From DASQZT01 sp963728965 (GTDB taxonomy: Bacteria; Acidobacteriota; Terriglobia; Bryobacterales; Bryobacteraceae): 64,000 nt of DNA. The stretch spans positions 620,001 to 684,000 of the forward strand of contig CAVSMH010000008.1 of assembly GCA_963728965.1 (NCBI GenBank), in the 5' to 3' direction. The translations under genes and the position numbers were made by a program. The number at the start of each line of letters is the position of its first letter. Positions within the stretch are counted from its first letter, which is position 1. The notes below the pieces were generated by a model. It did no database searches. It was not told the DNA's origin and saw only the letters and a list, made by a program, of their open reading frames with translations. Below are positions 34,538-43,346 of the stretch, one piece after another.

Positions 34538-36868
34538 TCAGAACTCGGCGGTGAGCCGCAGAGAGAAGCTGCGCGGCGGGGCGATGGCGGTGCCCGAAAA
34601 GAGGCCGGCAAAATTGATCAGGTTGAGGCGGTTGGAGAGGTTCTGGACATCGGCCTGGAAGCGCAGGGCACGGCGGTCGGCGCGCACCAGGTCGAGGCCG
34701 GCGGAGGCGTCGATGGAAAACGACGGCCGGATGCGGCCGCGCTCCAGGTCGAGGCGGCTGACGATGCGCTCACCGTACTGCGCCACGGCGTCCTGGCGGG
34801 TGCCCTCGAATTCGACGGGCAGACCGCTGCCGTACCAGCCGCCGAGCGCGGCCCACAGGCGCGGGACGATCTGCCAGCGAACGCGGGCGCGGACGGAGTT
34901 GCGCTGGTCCTGGGTGATCGGGAAGCGATCGGTGCGATCGAGCAGGCCGGAGGATTCGTCGCCGAGGAAGAACCCGCCGGTGACCGGAAGATAGCCGACG
35001 CCGCGCATATTGGAGTAACTCAGGAAACCGGAGAAGGCGCCCCAGCGCGGAATCTCCAGCTTGCCCTCGAAGCCGTGGATGGACGCCTGGCGGAAGGCGA
35101 TGGGGAAGGAGACGCCGGTGTTGAGGAGGAGATCGTCATCGGCGAAATTGTCGACGCGCCGCAGGTAGGAATTGGCGTCGAGGCGGATGCAGTGAAAGAG
35201 GCCCTTGGTGAAACCGGCTTCATAGTAGTTGCCGCGCGAGGGCCGGACCGGGAGGCGAAGGACGTTCTGGCTGAGGGTGGCGATGGCCGGGGAACTGGCC
35301 AGCAGCAGGTTCTCGATGGCGGGCGTCTGGAAGACGCGGTCGTAGGAGGCGTGAAAAACGAGATCGGCGGCGCGCCAGTACCAGGCGGCGGCAAGGCGCG
35401 GGCTGAGCGCGGATTCATGGACGAGCAGGCCGTAGTGGTCCCAGCGGAGGCCGAGGCTGGCGGTCCAATTGCCGAGGCGGACCAGGTCCTGGGCGAAGGC
35501 GGCCTGTTCGCGGTCCTGCGCGCGATCGGCGAAACCGAAGCGGGGGCGGGTCTCGGAGTCGAAGGCGGCGGGGTCGGTGATGCGATAGGCGAGGGCTTCG
35601 CGTACGGAGGCGAAATCGCCTTCGAAGCCGGCCTTCAACTCGTGGCGGCCGAAGTGCGCGGAGAGGGCGGATTTGGCGTAGCTTTCCCGGATGCCGCGGT
35701 CCTGCGCGGCGAAAACAGGGGTGGCGAGGGGGTTCGACCAGAGCGAAGTGGAGACATCGCGCGACAGGACGCGGAGGTCGCCGAGCCAGCGCGGCGAGAA
35801 GATATGCTGCCAGGCGAACTGGCCCACGGTCTCATAGCTGTCGCGATCCTGGCGCTGGCCGGCATCCCGCTGGATCTGCTCGTCGGGCACCAGGAAGCGC
35901 GCCTGTTCGCGGCGCAGAAGGAAGCTGAGGCGGTCAGCATCGCTGAGATCGGTTTCGTAGTGCGCCGCCATGCCGCCGGTAGTGGCGCGGTTGGTGAAGT
36001 TGCGCTCCACCGGCGGATCGAGATAGCGGCCGGTGCGGGCGGCGTTGCCGCTGAGCGTGAGGGTGTTGCGCCGCCAGCCATACTGCGCCATGGCGTAACT
36101 GCCGGCGGTGGCGAAACTGCCGCCGGAAGCGGCGAAGCGGCCGTGGAGTCCGGGCCGGGCGTCGCGGGCAGTGGTGACCTCGATGATGCCGCCCAGCTTG
36201 CGGCCGTACTCGGCGGGATAGGTGGAGGTGAGCACGTTCATCGCCTGCACGTCTTCGACATCGAGCTCGGGAGCGAAGGAGGGAGAGCGGTTATCGGTGA
36301 GGGGCAGGCCGTTGACCACGTATTGGGTCTGGTATTCGGAGCCGCGCGGATGCAGAACAGCGTTGGCTTCGAGGAGCCAGCCGGGTTCGGCATCGATCAG
36401 CTCCACGAGGGAGCGGCCGGGCTGGCTGCCGGTACGGTCGCGGAGGGAGTCGCGGCCGATGCGATTGCTCGAGCCGGTGCGATGGGGATCGATGAGGGTA
36501 GCGGCTTCGCTCACCACGACGGCGGTCTCCACGCGAGCCAGCGAGAGAGTAATGCGGCGCTCGATGGGGACGGCCGAGCGGATTTCGAGGATCTCGGAAT
36601 AGGGCGCGAATCCGTCCATGGCGATGCGCAGGCGATAGATTCCGAAGGGCAGGCGTTTGGCGACGATTGTGCCGTCGCGGCCGGCCGTGAAGGTCTGGCG
36701 ATACTGATTGGCGTTGCTGGCCAGTTCGACGGGAGCGAGGACGGGGAGGCCGGCCTGGTCGGTGACGGTGAGGCGGAGTTCGCCGGTCTGACTCTGCGCG
36801 CCCAGGAGTGCGGCAAAACCCAACAGCGGAATCCAGAATGGCCATCTCACGGAAAACCAGCCCCACAT
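34538..36868 (-). CDS. TonB-dependent receptor with carboxypeptidase-regulatory domain (Oar-like)
   Basis: A 776-residue outer-membrane receptor. A signal peptide (WPFWIPLLGFAALLGAQS) precedes a carboxypeptidase-regulatory-like beta domain (about 25-105, GELRLTVTDQAGLPVLAPVE). A plug domain follows (about 120-240, with VVNGLPLTDNRS and YPAEYGRKLGGIIEV), then a 22-strand-type barrel ending SFSLRLTAEF with the C-terminal Phe needed for BAM insertion. The ATG at 36868 starts the signal peptide directly. It is transcribed divergently from an Rrf2 regulator, across a gap with repeated GTTACGT motifs. The substrate is unknown. Confidence 0.9.
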   Translation of the reverse strand: MWGWFSVRWPFWIPLLGFAALLGAQSQTGELRLTVTDQAGLPVLAPVELASNANQYRQTFTAGRDGTIVAKRLPFGIYRLRIAMDGFAPYSEILEIRSAVPIERRITLSLARVETAVVVSEAATLIDPHRTGSSNRIGRDSLRDRTGSQPGRSLVELIDAEPGWLLEANAVLHPRGSEYQTQYVVNGLPLTDNRSPSFAPELDVEDVQAMNVLTSTYPAEYGRKLGGIIEVTTARDARPGLHGRFAASGGSFATAGSYAMAQYGWRRNTLTLSGNAARTGRYLDPPVERNFTNRATTGGMAAHYETDLSDADRLSFLLRREQARFLVPDEQIQRDAGQRQDRDSYETVGQFAWQHIFSPRWLGDLRVLSRDVSTSLWSNPLATPVFAAQDRGIRESYAKSALSAHFGRHELKAGFEGDFASVREALAYRITDPAAFDSETRPRFGFADRAQDREQAAFAQDLVRLGNWTASLGLRWDHYGLLVHESALSPRLAAAWYWRAADLVFHASYDRVFQTPAIENLLLASSPAIATLSQNVLRLPVRPSRGNYYEAGFTKGLFHCIRLDANSYLRRVDNFADDDLLLNTGVSFPIAFRQASIHGFEGKLEIPRWGAFSGFLSYSNMRGVGYLPVTGGFFLGDESSGLLDRTDRFPITQDQRNSVRARVRWQIVPRLWAALGGWYGSGLPVEFEGTRQDAVAQYGERIVSRLDLERGRIRPSFSIDASAGLDLVRADRRALRFQADVQNLSNRLNLINFAGLFSGTAIAPPRSFSLRLTAEF

Positions 36869-36906
36869 CGGCGCTGAGTACGCCTCTGGGGCTATTATCC
36901 GCGATT

Positions 36907-36991
36907 CCACGCGGTTACGTGGGGCGATGGCGGCAGGGAACAAATCGGACCGGAAACACGGTTACGTGTTGCGTTGACCTACAGTACGTAA
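36907..36991. promoter_or_regulatory. Cluster of GTTACGT dyads between receptor and Rrf2 gene
   Basis: CCACGCGGTTACGTGG (36907-36922) and ACACGGTTACGTGT (36956-36969) are both inverted repeats with the same GGTTACGTG core. A third, inverted copy ACGTAAC lies at 36985-36991. Repetition of one core three times in a divergent promoter region suggests operator sites for a regulator, possibly the adjacent Rrf2 protein. Confidence 0.55.
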
Positions 36992-37015
36992 CTTTTCGAC
37001 AACTTTTCATAGAAC

Positions 37016-37044
37016 TGGACAAAAGGGCTCTAAAAGCTTACTAT
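37016..37044 (+). promoter_or_regulatory. Promoter of the Rrf2 gene, probably leaderless
   Basis: TGGACA (37016-37021) and TACTAT (37039-37044) are separated by exactly 17 nt. The expected transcription start is at or within 1-2 nt of the ATG at 37052, and there is no Shine-Dalgarno, so the mRNA may lack a leader. Confidence 0.6.
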
Positions 37045-37051
37045 CGGGTCA

Positions 37052-37504
37052 ATGCAACTAACCAGAGCCGCCGATTATGCGGTCCGGGTCATGGTTCACT
37101 TGGCCGGACTGCCACCAGAAACGCGGGCCAGCCGCTCGGAGCTGGCGCAAGCCGCTGAATGCCCCGACCAGTTTCTGTCCAAGGTCCTGCAGAGCCTTAC
37201 GCGCGCCAACCTGGTGGTGTCCCATCGGGGGAACACGGGCGGGTTCGAGCTTGCTGCCAAGGCGCTCGGCACTTCCCTTCTGGAAGTGGTGGAAGCCGTG
37301 GAAGGGCCGATTCGATTGAATCTCTGCCTGGTGTCGGAGCGGGCGTGCACGCGCCAGGCCTGGTGTCCGATGCATGGCGTGTGGGCCGACGCACAGGAGG
37401 CGATGACGGGCGTTCTGGGGCGTGTGACGATCAGTCAGATGGCGCAGAAGGCGAACGACGCGAAGAGCCTGCTGGCATCCTGCCTGGGGCCGTCTATGGC
37501 TTGA
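37052..37504 (+). CDS. Rrf2-family transcriptional regulator, Fe-S type
   Basis: A 150-residue winged-helix regulator. The start MQLTRAADYAVRVMVHLA is the classic Rrf2 opening, the recognition helix is CPDQFLSKVLQSLTRANLV and the wing is HRGNTGGFELA. Three cysteines (Cys92, Cys99 and Cys105, spacing C-x6-C-x5-C) match the cluster-ligand pattern of IscR/NsrR/RirA-type proteins, so it probably senses iron, redox state or NO through an Fe-S cluster. Its 3' end overlaps the convergent addA-like gene by 11 nt. Divergence from a TonB receptor fits iron-linked control, but this is inference. Confidence 0.92.
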   Translation: MQLTRAADYAVRVMVHLAGLPPETRASRSELAQAAECPDQFLSKVLQSLTRANLVVSHRGNTGGFELAAKALGTSLLEVVEAVEGPIRLNLCLVSERACTRQAWCPMHGVWADAQEAMTGVLGRVTISQMAQKANDAKSLLASCLGPSMA

Positions 37505-40500
37505 ACACCGCCGGGCAGAGATTCCCGTAATGCTCGCAGCGGAGGCAGTGCGCGGTGACGTGCAGGGGGAATTCCCGGCGTGATTGCGCGTCGATAAAAT
37601 CGCGGACGATCTGTTCGGGGGAGCCCCACAGGGACGGAGACAGATCTACTTCCACCAGACTATTGGGCCGCAGGAAGTGGAGGATGGCGCGGTCGGGCGG
37701 CCGCCCCGCCAGTTGCTCCACGGCCATGGCATAGAGGCGAAGCTGAAGCTCGTACCGGCGGGCGCGGGCGGGGGCATCGGCGGCGGAAACCGCATCGGTC
37801 TTGTAATCCACGATGACGAGTTCGCCGGATTCTTCAAACCAGAGATCGATCTGGCCGCGGATGACAAGGTCTTCGACGGCGAGCAGGAAGGCGAACTCGC
37901 GTTCGACCGGGCAGGCACGTTCGGCGCGGCGGCCGAGGGCGCTTCTGCGGAAGACCGCGGCCAGGCGCACGGCCTCGGGATGAGCCTGGTCGAGCGGCTG
38001 GCCGGCGAGCAGCGCGTGGACCTGGGAGCCCAGCTCGGCGGCGGGAGGATCGGCCGATTCGCCGAGGGGGCCCTCCTGTTCCTGGCGGCGAAAGCCGATA
38101 TACCGGGAGAGGTAATACTCGCGTGGGCAGTTGACGAACAGGGCGAGGTCGGTGACGGTGGCGTCGGTGTCGTGCTGGGCGGAGAGCACGGGCAGGGGTA
38201 GGGGAGCCGCGGTGTGCGCAACGGGGGCTACGGCGCGGCTGGCGGCTGGGGGCGAGGGCGGCTGATCGGTTACCAACAGGCGCAGGGCCCAGGGTTCGCC
38301 ATCGGGCGCGGTAAGGGCGAGGGTTTCTTCGCGAACGGTGGTGAAATCGAGGCCGAGGCGGTCGGAGATGGTAGAGGCCCAGTTGGCCGGTTTGCGGCCG
38401 TTGCTGGAGAAGCTGAGCACCAGGTGCTGCTCGGCGCGGGTCATGGCGACGTAGAGGAGGCGGTTGCTCTCCTCGATTTCGCGGGTGGAACGCTCGTCGC
38501 GGATGGCGTGCTGGAACAGGTCGTCCTTATCTTTACGGCCGCCGGGAATGCGCCAGCGCGCACCGAGCCCGTAGCGGCGGGAGAAGGCGACCACCGGCAG
38601 ATCGGTGTTGACGCCTTTGTGCAACGCCGCCACGAACACCACGGGAAATTCGAGGCCCTTGGCGGAATGCACGGTCATGATCTGGACGGCGTCCACGGAG
38701 TCTTCGGGCGGGGCATCGGGCTCGCGCGGGTTCGACTCGCGGACGAGGGTCAGCTCCTCGACGAATTCATCGAGGGACATGCGCGAGGAGGCGTCGCGCG
38801 CCTGGGCCAGGAACTTGTCGATGTTGGCGGCGCCGCGCTCGCCCGATTCGGCGGTGTAGCCGCACTCGTCGATGGCGTCGAACAGGAGCCGGTCGAAGGT
38901 GACGTACTCGCGGCGAAGACGCCATTCGTGCAGGCGAGCGCGGAATTCGAGAAGCGCGCGGGCGTCGGCGGGCGAGTACTCACTTGCGGATTCCGCGGTG
39001 AGGCGGGCGAGGGCCCCACCGATATTGCCGGTCGTGCGCAGCCGCAGGAGCGCTTCGTCGGAGGCGCCCACGAGGGGGGAACGGAGCACGGCGGCGAGTG
39101 AAACTTCGTCGCGCGGATTGGCGATGACGTGAAGCAGGTGGGTGAGGTCGTTGATCTCGCGCGCTTCGTAGAATCCCTTGCCGCGGTTGACCACGAAGGG
39201 GATGCCGGCGTCGTCGAAGGCGGCGGTGAAATCGGCCAGCACCTCGGTGTTGCGGACGAGCACGGCAACATCTTTGAAGGGGGCAGCGAGCGCGAGGATG
39301 CGGTGGGCGACCCATTGGGCTTCGAGGGCCTCCGGGCCGGCCGCCACGATGGTTTCGACGCAGACCGGCTTGGGGGTATCGAAGTGGAGCCCGGCGATGA
39401 GCGGCCGCGGCTCGATACCGGGGATGCCGTGGGTGATGGTTTCGACGGCGCTGAGGATTTCGGGACGGCTGCGGAAATTCTCGTTGAGCTCGACCAGGTG
39501 GCGGCCGGCGCGCTCCACATAGTCGCGGTACTCGCGGAAGCCTTCGGGCTCGGCGTGGCGGAAGCCGAAGATGGACTGGTTGATATCGCCGACGGCGTAG
39601 AAACGGTCGGGTGGGCGGATGAGGCGGAGGAGGGTGGCCTGCTGTCCGTTGGTGTCCTGGAACTCGTCCATGAGGATGTGGTCGAACTGGGATTGCAGGC
39701 GGGCGCGGGTATCGGGGTGCTCCTCGAGCAGGCGCACGGTGTACTCTTCGAGGTCGGCGAAATCGAGCGCGGAGCGCTCGCGCTTGCGGATGCGGTAGAG
39801 GCGGTCGAAGCGGTGGAAGATATCGAGGAGGAGGCGGCGTTCGGCCGCGTAGCATGCGGTGATGAGCGCGTAGCGGGACTCCTCGACCAGATCCTTGAGG
39901 CGCTTCAGCAGGTGGTAGGCGGGGTTGCCCTTCTTGCACTTGTTGAGATTGCAGGAGAAGGCCTCGACGGCGATCAGGGCGTCGCGCGGCGAGGCGGCGG
40001 CGACGATGCGGGCGGCGGATTCGAGGGCGGACGAGAGCTGCTGCTTCTGGGCGGAACTCCAGGCTGCGGGGGTTTCGCGGCGGAGCGCGAGGAGCGTGGC
40101 GGCGATCTCATCGACGCCGGGAGCGGAAGGCGCGGGGAACGCCGCGAGATCATCGACGCGGACGCCCGCGCCGCGCATGGCGTCGTAGGCGGAGAGCACG
40201 GCCTCTTCGAAATCGGGCGAGGAGAGGGCGCGAATGAGGGCGCGGACGGCCTGGGGGTGCTGGGCGAACACCTCTTCCATCGCGGCGGCGATGGTGTCGT
40301 GCTGGAGGCGCCAGGACTCGCGCTCGTCGGCGACGTGGAATTCGGGATCGATGCCGGCGAACACGGCGTTTTCGCGGAGGAGCCGGGCGCAGAAGCCGTG
40401 AACGGTGGAGACCCAGGCGCGCTCGAGGCGGGCGCGGACGGCGGAGTGGTCCTGAAAGGCCTCGGCGAGTTTTTTGCGCATGTTGCCGGCGGCCTTTTCG

Positions 40501-40679
40501 GTGAAGGTGATGGCCAGGATGCGCAGCGGGTCGACGCCGGCGCCGACGAGGCATCGGAAGTACTCGACCAGGACGGTGGTTTTGCCGGAGCCGGGGCCGG
40601 CGACTACGCAGGCATCGAGGTGGCGCCGGGCGACGTCGGTGGCAGCGAACTGGGCGGCGGTGAATTGGACGGTGCTCAT
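37494..40679 (-). CDS. AddA-like UvrD-family helicase with PD-(D/E)XK nuclease domain
   Basis: A 1061-residue DNA helicase-nuclease for double-strand-break end processing. Walker A is GPGSGKTT (28-35), motif II is DEFQDT (338-343), with TVHSAKGLEFPVVF and VAMTRAEQHLVLSF further on. The C-terminal 250 residues carry the nuclease motif (GQIDLWFEE, IVDYKTDAV). A set of cysteines (FVNCPREYYL, then AHCLRCEHYGNLCP at the end) fits a 4Fe-4S staple as in AddB-type nucleases. The ATG at 40679 overlaps the stop of the partner gene (ATGA). The gene order partner-then-AddA is that of addBA operons. Confidence 0.9.
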   Translation of the reverse strand: MSTVQFTAAQFAATDVARRHLDACVVAGPGSGKTTVLVEYFRCLVGAGVDPLRILAITFTEKAAGNMRKKLAEAFQDHSAVRARLERAWVSTVHGFCARLLRENAVFAGIDPEFHVADERESWRLQHDTIAAAMEEVFAQHPQAVRALIRALSSPDFEEAVLSAYDAMRGAGVRVDDLAAFPAPSAPGVDEIAATLLALRRETPAAWSSAQKQQLSSALESAARIVAAASPRDALIAVEAFSCNLNKCKKGNPAYHLLKRLKDLVEESRYALITACYAAERRLLLDIFHRFDRLYRIRKRERSALDFADLEEYTVRLLEEHPDTRARLQSQFDHILMDEFQDTNGQQATLLRLIRPPDRFYAVGDINQSIFGFRHAEPEGFREYRDYVERAGRHLVELNENFRSRPEILSAVETITHGIPGIEPRPLIAGLHFDTPKPVCVETIVAAGPEALEAQWVAHRILALAAPFKDVAVLVRNTEVLADFTAAFDDAGIPFVVNRGKGFYEAREINDLTHLLHVIANPRDEVSLAAVLRSPLVGASDEALLRLRTTGNIGGALARLTAESASEYSPADARALLEFRARLHEWRLRREYVTFDRLLFDAIDECGYTAESGERGAANIDKFLAQARDASSRMSLDEFVEELTLVRESNPREPDAPPEDSVDAVQIMTVHSAKGLEFPVVFVAALHKGVNTDLPVVAFSRRYGLGARWRIPGGRKDKDDLFQHAIRDERSTREIEESNRLLYVAMTRAEQHLVLSFSSNGRKPANWASTISDRLGLDFTTVREETLALTAPDGEPWALRLLVTDQPPSPPAASRAVAPVAHTAAPLPLPVLSAQHDTDATVTDLALFVNCPREYYLSRYIGFRRQEQEGPLGESADPPAAELGSQVHALLAGQPLDQAHPEAVRLAAVFRRSALGRRAERACPVEREFAFLLAVEDLVIRGQIDLWFEESGELVIVDYKTDAVSAADAPARARRYELQLRLYAMAVEQLAGRPPDRAILHFLRPNSLVEVDLSPSLWGSPEQIVRDFIDAQSRREFPLHVTAHCLRCEHYGNLCPAVFKP

Positions 40680-43309
40680 GCGCCCTCCTCGAGGGCCGCG
40701 GCGGGCCGGCGGGAGGAGACGCGGCAGACATCGCGGCAGTCGCAGCGGCGGCAATGGTCGGGGTTGGCGGGGGCGACCTCGATGCGGCCGGAGCGGATCT
40801 GGCTGACGACGGCAAGGGCGCGCCCGGCGGCGGCGGACCAGTTTTCGGGGAGCGGGTTATGGGTGAGCCCGCCGATGGGCGATTCGCTCCATCCGGCGTA
40901 AAGAATTTCGCCCTTCAATCCGATATAAAACATGCCGGCAGCGTGGCGGCCGAAGACCTTTTCGGCGGCCAGCAGGTACAGCGGGGCTTGCAGGAGGTTG
41001 GGGTCGGTGAGGCGGGACCGGGTCCGCGGCGCAGCGCTGTACTTGTAGTCAATGACGTAGGCGAGGCCATCGGGCGTGACATCGAGGCGGTCGATTTTGC
41101 CGGAGATTTCAAGGCCGTCGAGAGGGAGGAGAAACGGGAGCTCGGTAGCGGAAGTGAAGCCGGCCCGGGGCCATTTCGGGTCGGCGGCGAAGGCGTGCAG
41201 ATCGGCGAGCATGGCATTGCGGAGGCGCTCGGTGTGATAGGCACGGGGAATGCGCTTCTGCGCGCAGATTTCGGCGAAGGTGGCGTCGAAGAGGGATTCG
41301 AGGTCGCGCGCGCCGGCGATGGGCTGCCGGGCGGCCAGGACGCGGTGGACAATTTCGCCCTGGGTGAGGAAGTCGAGGCGCTGGTCGGGGCGCAGCGGCG
41401 CCGCGCGCAGGCGGAGAATGCGGTTGCCGAAGTACTGGAAGGGGCACTGGAGGTAGGATTCGAGCGCCGTCGGCGTGACGCGGGCGGTTTTGGTGTGCAG
41501 GAATTGCAGCAGCGCGGGGGCCTCGATGCGGACCGGCGGGCGCGGCGCGGGAACGCGGCGGGGCCACGGGCGCACGGGGCGTGAGTCCTGCGGGTCGAGG
41601 ACCAGCTCCTCGAGAAACAGGGAGGGCAGGTTGCGGTCGCCGCGGGAGTCGAACTCGGGGTAAGAGAGCGTCACCAGCAGGGTGGCGCGGGTGATGGCGG
41701 ATTCGAAGAGGGCGTGTTCTTCGCGCTCGAATTCGGCGGCGGTGCGAACGCGGATGCCGGCCTCATTTAAGCGACGGCGGGCCGAGTCGGGAAAAAACGG
41801 GTCCTGGGTGTGGAACTGGGGGAACTGCTTTTCGATCATCCCGCAGACAAACACCACGGGGAGCACCCACTGGCGGGCTTCGGGAGCGCTGAGCACGTGG
41901 ACCACGTTGCGGCGGGCATCGTTGACGCGGAGCGGCGCCAGACGGAGCACGGCTTTGAAGGCACGCCAGAAGGTCTCGAGCGGAATGGAGCGAGCGTCGT
42001 GGAGCGCTTCGGCTGTTTGATCGAGGGCCTCTTCGAACTGGCGCAGGGCGGCGGCCTGGGACTGAAGGAGAGCGACCGGCAGGAAGGGCTGGGGCTGAAA
42101 AAGGCCGCGCAGGGTGCGGATGCGGCGAGCCCAGTCGCGCGGAGACAGGGCGAGCGAGCGCCACTGTTCGAGGGCGGCGAGGCGATCGAGGAAGGGCGGG
42201 AGCCGGTCGGTCGTAGCGAGCGCGCGGAGCGCCTCGAGGCCGGATGCGGGCATCTGCTCGCGCACGGCGAAATCGAATTCGTCGATGGCGGGGGAATCGG
42301 CGAACTCGGGCACGAGTTTGAGCGCCGCCACGGTGGCGGCGTGGTCCCAACCGCCGAGCATGGCGCCCACGGCGGCGGTGAGGCAGCGGATGGTGGCGTG
42401 CTCCGCCAGGGGCTGCTCGAAATAGAAGCGGGCGGGAATGCCGAACCGTTCGAGGGTAGAGCGGAGGATGGGCAGGTAGGTGTCCTTGGCGCGAACGATG
42501 ATGCCCATTTCGCGGAAGGGGCGGGCGGCGGACTGTTCCAGAATGCGGCGGGCGATTTCCTCGACTTCGCGCTCGATCGAAGGCGCCCGCACCAGCGCCC
42601 GGGCGGGAGAGGGCCGGGATGGGGAGAGGCGCTCCTCGACGAAGCCGAGAGCGGCGAGTCGGGGGTCGGCGGCCTCGAAGGTGAGGGTGAGGTCGGCGTG
42701 GCGGCCGAGCGCCCGGAGGAAGGCGAGCTCGGGATCGGTCAGCTCATGGAAGCCGTCGAGCCAAAGGGTGCGGATGTTTTTGAGCCCGTCGCGCGCGATG
42801 CGTTCGGCAGCGAGGGCGAGGCGGGTGGCGCGGAGGGCGAGGCCGCGGCGGGTCAGCTCGCGCTCGACTTCGCGGTAGACGGCGAGAAAGGCGGACGCGA
42901 GCGGGGCGTCGGGCAGGTGGCGCGCGAGGCGTTCGCTGTCGCAGCCGGCGGAGGAGAACCCGGCCATCGTGCGGGCGACGGAGGCGCAGAAGCCGGGCAT
43001 CTCGGCGACGCGCGCGAACTCCGGCCGGGCGGCCTGGCGCACGGCTTCTTCGACGACCAGGTAGAGCGTGGCATCGGGCACCTGCGGGGGGGATTCGACC
43101 CATTCGGAAACAAAACCGGAGAGGGTCTGGATGCACTCGGGGCGCAGGACGAACCCCTCGCGCGCGATGTGGTTGCGCAGGTGCCGCACCATGGTGGCGG
43201 TGGGCACCAGCAGCCGCACGGCGTGGCCGCCAGCGCGCAGAGATTGCCGGAACCGGTCAAGGACGCGCGCGGTTTTGCCTGAGCCCGCGGGTCCGGTGAT
43301 GAGCCGCAT
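40676..43309 (-). CDS. AddB-like ATP-dependent nuclease subunit
   Basis: An 877-residue partner of the AddA-like helicase. It begins MRLITGPAGSGKTARVLDRF, with a Walker A at residues 6-13 as in AddB. It then runs through a degenerate helicase core (WLDGFHELTDPELAFLRALG, then FVCGMIEKQFPQFH) to a C-terminal nuclease domain. Nuclease and iron-sulfur residues are visible: LESYLQCPFQYFGNRIL, GKIDRLDVTP, YVIDYKYS and CRRCDCRDVCR. The start at 43309 gives the Walker A its usual position; further upstream the frame is only a shadow. The subunits probably form a heterodimer recognising Chi-like sites. Confidence 0.88.
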   Translation of the reverse strand: MRLITGPAGSGKTARVLDRFRQSLRAGGHAVRLLVPTATMVRHLRNHIAREGFVLRPECIQTLSGFVSEWVESPPQVPDATLYLVVEEAVRQAARPEFARVAEMPGFCASVARTMAGFSSAGCDSERLARHLPDAPLASAFLAVYREVERELTRRGLALRATRLALAAERIARDGLKNIRTLWLDGFHELTDPELAFLRALGRHADLTLTFEAADPRLAALGFVEERLSPSRPSPARALVRAPSIEREVEEIARRILEQSAARPFREMGIIVRAKDTYLPILRSTLERFGIPARFYFEQPLAEHATIRCLTAAVGAMLGGWDHAATVAALKLVPEFADSPAIDEFDFAVREQMPASGLEALRALATTDRLPPFLDRLAALEQWRSLALSPRDWARRIRTLRGLFQPQPFLPVALLQSQAAALRQFEEALDQTAEALHDARSIPLETFWRAFKAVLRLAPLRVNDARRNVVHVLSAPEARQWVLPVVFVCGMIEKQFPQFHTQDPFFPDSARRRLNEAGIRVRTAAEFEREEHALFESAITRATLLVTLSYPEFDSRGDRNLPSLFLEELVLDPQDSRPVRPWPRRVPAPRPPVRIEAPALLQFLHTKTARVTPTALESYLQCPFQYFGNRILRLRAAPLRPDQRLDFLTQGEIVHRVLAARQPIAGARDLESLFDATFAEICAQKRIPRAYHTERLRNAMLADLHAFAADPKWPRAGFTSATELPFLLPLDGLEISGKIDRLDVTPDGLAYVIDYKYSAAPRTRSRLTDPNLLQAPLYLLAAEKVFGRHAAGMFYIGLKGEILYAGWSESPIGGLTHNPLPENWSAAAGRALAVVSQIRSGRIEVAPANPDHCRRCDCRDVCRVSSRRPAAALEEGA

Positions 43310-43346
43310 TGGCTCCAGTGTAGCGTGGGGCGGCGAACCCGACCGT

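Noticed and set aside
35075..36877. 600-codon plus-strand frame opposite the TonB receptor
   Set aside because: Gly/Glu/Ala-rich mirror of a genuine receptor with signal peptide, plug and C-terminal Phe.
39129..40901. 590-codon plus-strand frame opposite the AddA-like gene
   Set aside because: Composition-driven shadow; the minus strand carries helicase and nuclease motifs in order.
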